DNA of 14,599 nt from Pseudomonadota bacterium (GTDB lineage Bacteria; Pseudomonadota; Alphaproteobacteria; Kiloniellales; J153), in assembly GCA_022572105.1 (NCBI GenBank), contig JACZWN010000072.1, positions 1 to 14,599 of the forward strand, read 5' to 3'. Positions 13,376 to 14,599 of the stretch are shown one piece after another. The number at the start of each line of letters is the position of its first letter. Position 1 is the stretch's first letter. The notes under the pieces are model-generated. The model was not told where the DNA came from, made no database searches, and worked only from the letters and a program-made list of their open reading frames with translations. A program made the translations under genes and the position numbers.

Positions 13376-13700
13376 CTAATACCAAGGAGCGTTGATAATG
13401 ACCCATAGAGACGGTTTCCCAAGGCTTTCGGCCAGGAGCGCGTGGTGCGGCGATGCGGGGCATCGCAAGCCCTGCGCCCCGTCCACAAGAATTGGGCCGT
13501 CCGAAAGCCCCGGCCCACAAGACTTGGGGAAACCGCCGTTCCGGTCGGGCGGGCGAACCGCCGGGGGGCGAATCGGTGAGGGCGTCGGAAAGCCTCGACG
13601 ATGTCCCGCATCGCCCGCGGCTTCCCTGCTACCCGCCCGTTGGCCCGACGGATCGCCTGCCCGATCTCTATGGGGCATTATCAACGCTCCTTGGTATAAG
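13376..13700. mobile_element. 325-base MITE-like element with 36-base terminal inverted repeats
   Basis: The left end 13376-13411 (ctaataccaaggagcgttga...) and the reverse complement of 13665-13700 agree at 34 of 36 bases. The interior is also built of inverted repeats: ggctttcgg/ccgaaagcc (13423-13431 with 13501-13509), cggtttccc/ggggaaaccg (near 13412 and 13535), ggcgatgcggg/cccgcatcgcc (13449-13459 with 13605-13615) and a perfect gcgatgc-ggg-gcatcgc hairpin (13450-13466). No transposase is encoded; open frames across it are not protein-like. The right end abuts the start of the LeuC-family gene. Confidence 0.8.
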
Positions 13701-13710
13701 GACACGCGCC

Positions 13711-14599
13711 ATGGGACGAACGCTTGCCGAAAAGATCATCTGCCGCGCCGCCGGCCGCGAAACGGTGCGCCCGGGCGAAATCCTGACCTGCCGGGTCGAT
13801 CTCGCCATGGTCCACGACGCCAGCGGCCCGCGCCGGGTCGGGCCGATGCTCGAGCGCCTCGGCGCGCGCGTCTGGGACCCGGACAAGCTGATCGTCATTT
13901 CCGATCACTACGTGCCCGCGGTCGATGCCGCCAGCACCGCGATCCTCGACCTGACCCGCAAATGGGTCGCCCAGGCCGGGGTCCGCAATTTCTACGACAT
14001 GCAGGGCATCTGTCACGTGGTCCTGCCCGAGCGCGGGCATTTGAGACCCGGCATGTTCGTGGCCGGCGGCGACAGCCATTCGACCACCGGCGGCGCCTTC
14101 GGCTGCTTCATGTTCGGGATGGGCGCCACCGACATGGTCGGCGTGCTGGTCACCGGCGAGACCTGGATCCGGATGCCCGAGACCATCCGTCTGCGCTGGA
14201 ACGGGCGGCTCGGGCGCGGGATCACGGCCAAGGACATGATGCTGCACCTGTGCGCCCGCATGGGCATGAACGGGGCCGATTATCAAGTCGTCCAGTACGA
14301 GGGCGAGGCGGTCGCCGCCCTGGCCATGGCCGAGCGCATGACGCTGTGCAACATGGCCGCCGAGCTCGGCGCCCTGACCGGGATCATCGCGCCCGACCAG
14401 ACCACGGCCCAATACCTGCGCGCGGCCGGGGCCGAGCCCGGCGACATGGCGCGCTGGCAGCCGGACCCGGACGCCGCCTACCGGGTCACGCACGAGCTCG
14501 ACGCCGGCGCGCTCGAGCCCCAGATCGCGGCGCCCCACAGCCCGTCGAACGCGGTCCCGGTGGATGACATCGGCGAGGTGAAGATCGACCAGGCCTACA
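13711..14599 (+). CDS. LeuC/aconitase-family hydro-lyase large subunit, partial (3' end outside window)
   Basis: The first 296 residues of a large subunit of the isopropylmalate isomerase/homoaconitase group, which moves a hydroxyl group by dehydration and rehydration at an Fe-S cluster. Visible: HDASGP (35-40), DHYVPA (65-70), QGICHVVLPE (98-107), GGDSHSTTGGAFG (119-131) and TLCNMAAELGALTGIIAPD in the later part. The three cluster cysteines of this family come later and are outside the window. The closest role is 3-isopropylmalate dehydratase in leucine synthesis (LeuC, paired with a LeuD small subunit), but homoaconitase or dimethylmalate dehydratase-type members share these motifs. ATG 13711 has AAGGAC about eight bases upstream, of which the first bases belong to the end of the adjoining MITE. 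Confidence 0.85.
   Translation, partial: MGRTLAEKIICRAAGRETVRPGEILTCRVDLAMVHDASGPRRVGPMLERLGARVWDPDKLIVISDHYVPAVDAASTAILDLTRKWVAQAGVRNFYDMQGICHVVLPERGHLRPGMFVAGGDSHSTTGGAFGCFMFGMGATDMVGVLVTGETWIRMPETIRLRWNGRLGRGITAKDMMLHLCARMGMNGADYQVVQYEGEAVAALAMAERMTLCNMAAELGALTGIIAPDQTTAQYLRAAGAEPGDMARWQPDPDAAYRVTHELDAGALEPQIAAPHSPSNAVPVDDIGEVKIDQAY

Noticed and set aside
13392..14567. 391-codon plus-strand frame through the MITE and the LeuC-family gene
   Set aside because: It runs across a repeat element and is out of frame with the LeuC-family protein, whose motifs are clear.
1..14599. tRNA genes as integration sites for the accessory segments
   Set aside because: No cloverleaf or TTCGAATC-type T-loop with matching acceptor arms was seen near any repeat border.

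Overview
The window is GC-rich chromosomal DNA. Its core genes and their order (argD-argF-hslO on one strand, with apaG, folE, murI and a TrkH transporter nearby) suggest an alphaproteobacterium, probably Rhodospirillales-like. That placement comes from gene content and protein style, not from a database search.

Layout. On the + strand: the 3' end of an ABC transporter ATPase gene (1-389), a strong GC hairpin over its stop, a promoter, then apaG (507-899) and folE (924-1583), then after a repeat-rich 127-base gap trkH (1711-3156). On the - strand, reading right to left: cspA-like cold-shock gene (13100-12891), a pentapeptide-repeat gene (12543-11146), a soluble PAS-histidine kinase gene (11052-9850), argD (9178-8000), argF (7998-7081), hslO (7081-6128), a lipoprotein gene (6053-5454), murI (5398-4556) and a DUF4062 gene (4338-3322). 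argD, argF and hslO are separated by +1 and -1 bases and are surely co-transcribed; the lipoprotein gene and murI may belong to the same unit. At the right edge a LeuC/aconitase-family large-subunit gene (13711 onward, + strand) runs out of the window.

Core versus accessory DNA. The housekeeping genes are very GC-rich. The DUF4062 gene (about half GC) and the pentapeptide-repeat/kinase pair (intermediate) are clearly less so. Both accessory blocks are bracketed by diverged direct repeats made from the adjoining core gene. The DUF4062 gene lies between the real murI 3' end and a second, slightly different copy of the last murI codons lying one base after the trkH stop. The pentapeptide/kinase pair lies between two copies of about 185 bases holding the argD promoter, leader and first codons. 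In the second case the extra copy puts an intact copy of the argD promoter upstream of the pentapeptide-repeat gene. This recurrent capture of cargo beside core genes is the most interesting feature of the window.

Non-coding elements. Two MITE-like elements without transposase (9584-9719 and 13376-13700) share terminal inverted repeats beginning ctaataccaaggagcg; a 12-base piece of the same end lies across the apaG stop codon. Other structures are a REP-like palindrome (3207-3294), a long hairpin between the DUF4062 gene and murI, a tandem 19-base repeat plus hairpin before trkH, and a long cspA-type leader. I saw no tRNA, rRNA, CRISPR array, integrase or transposase gene.
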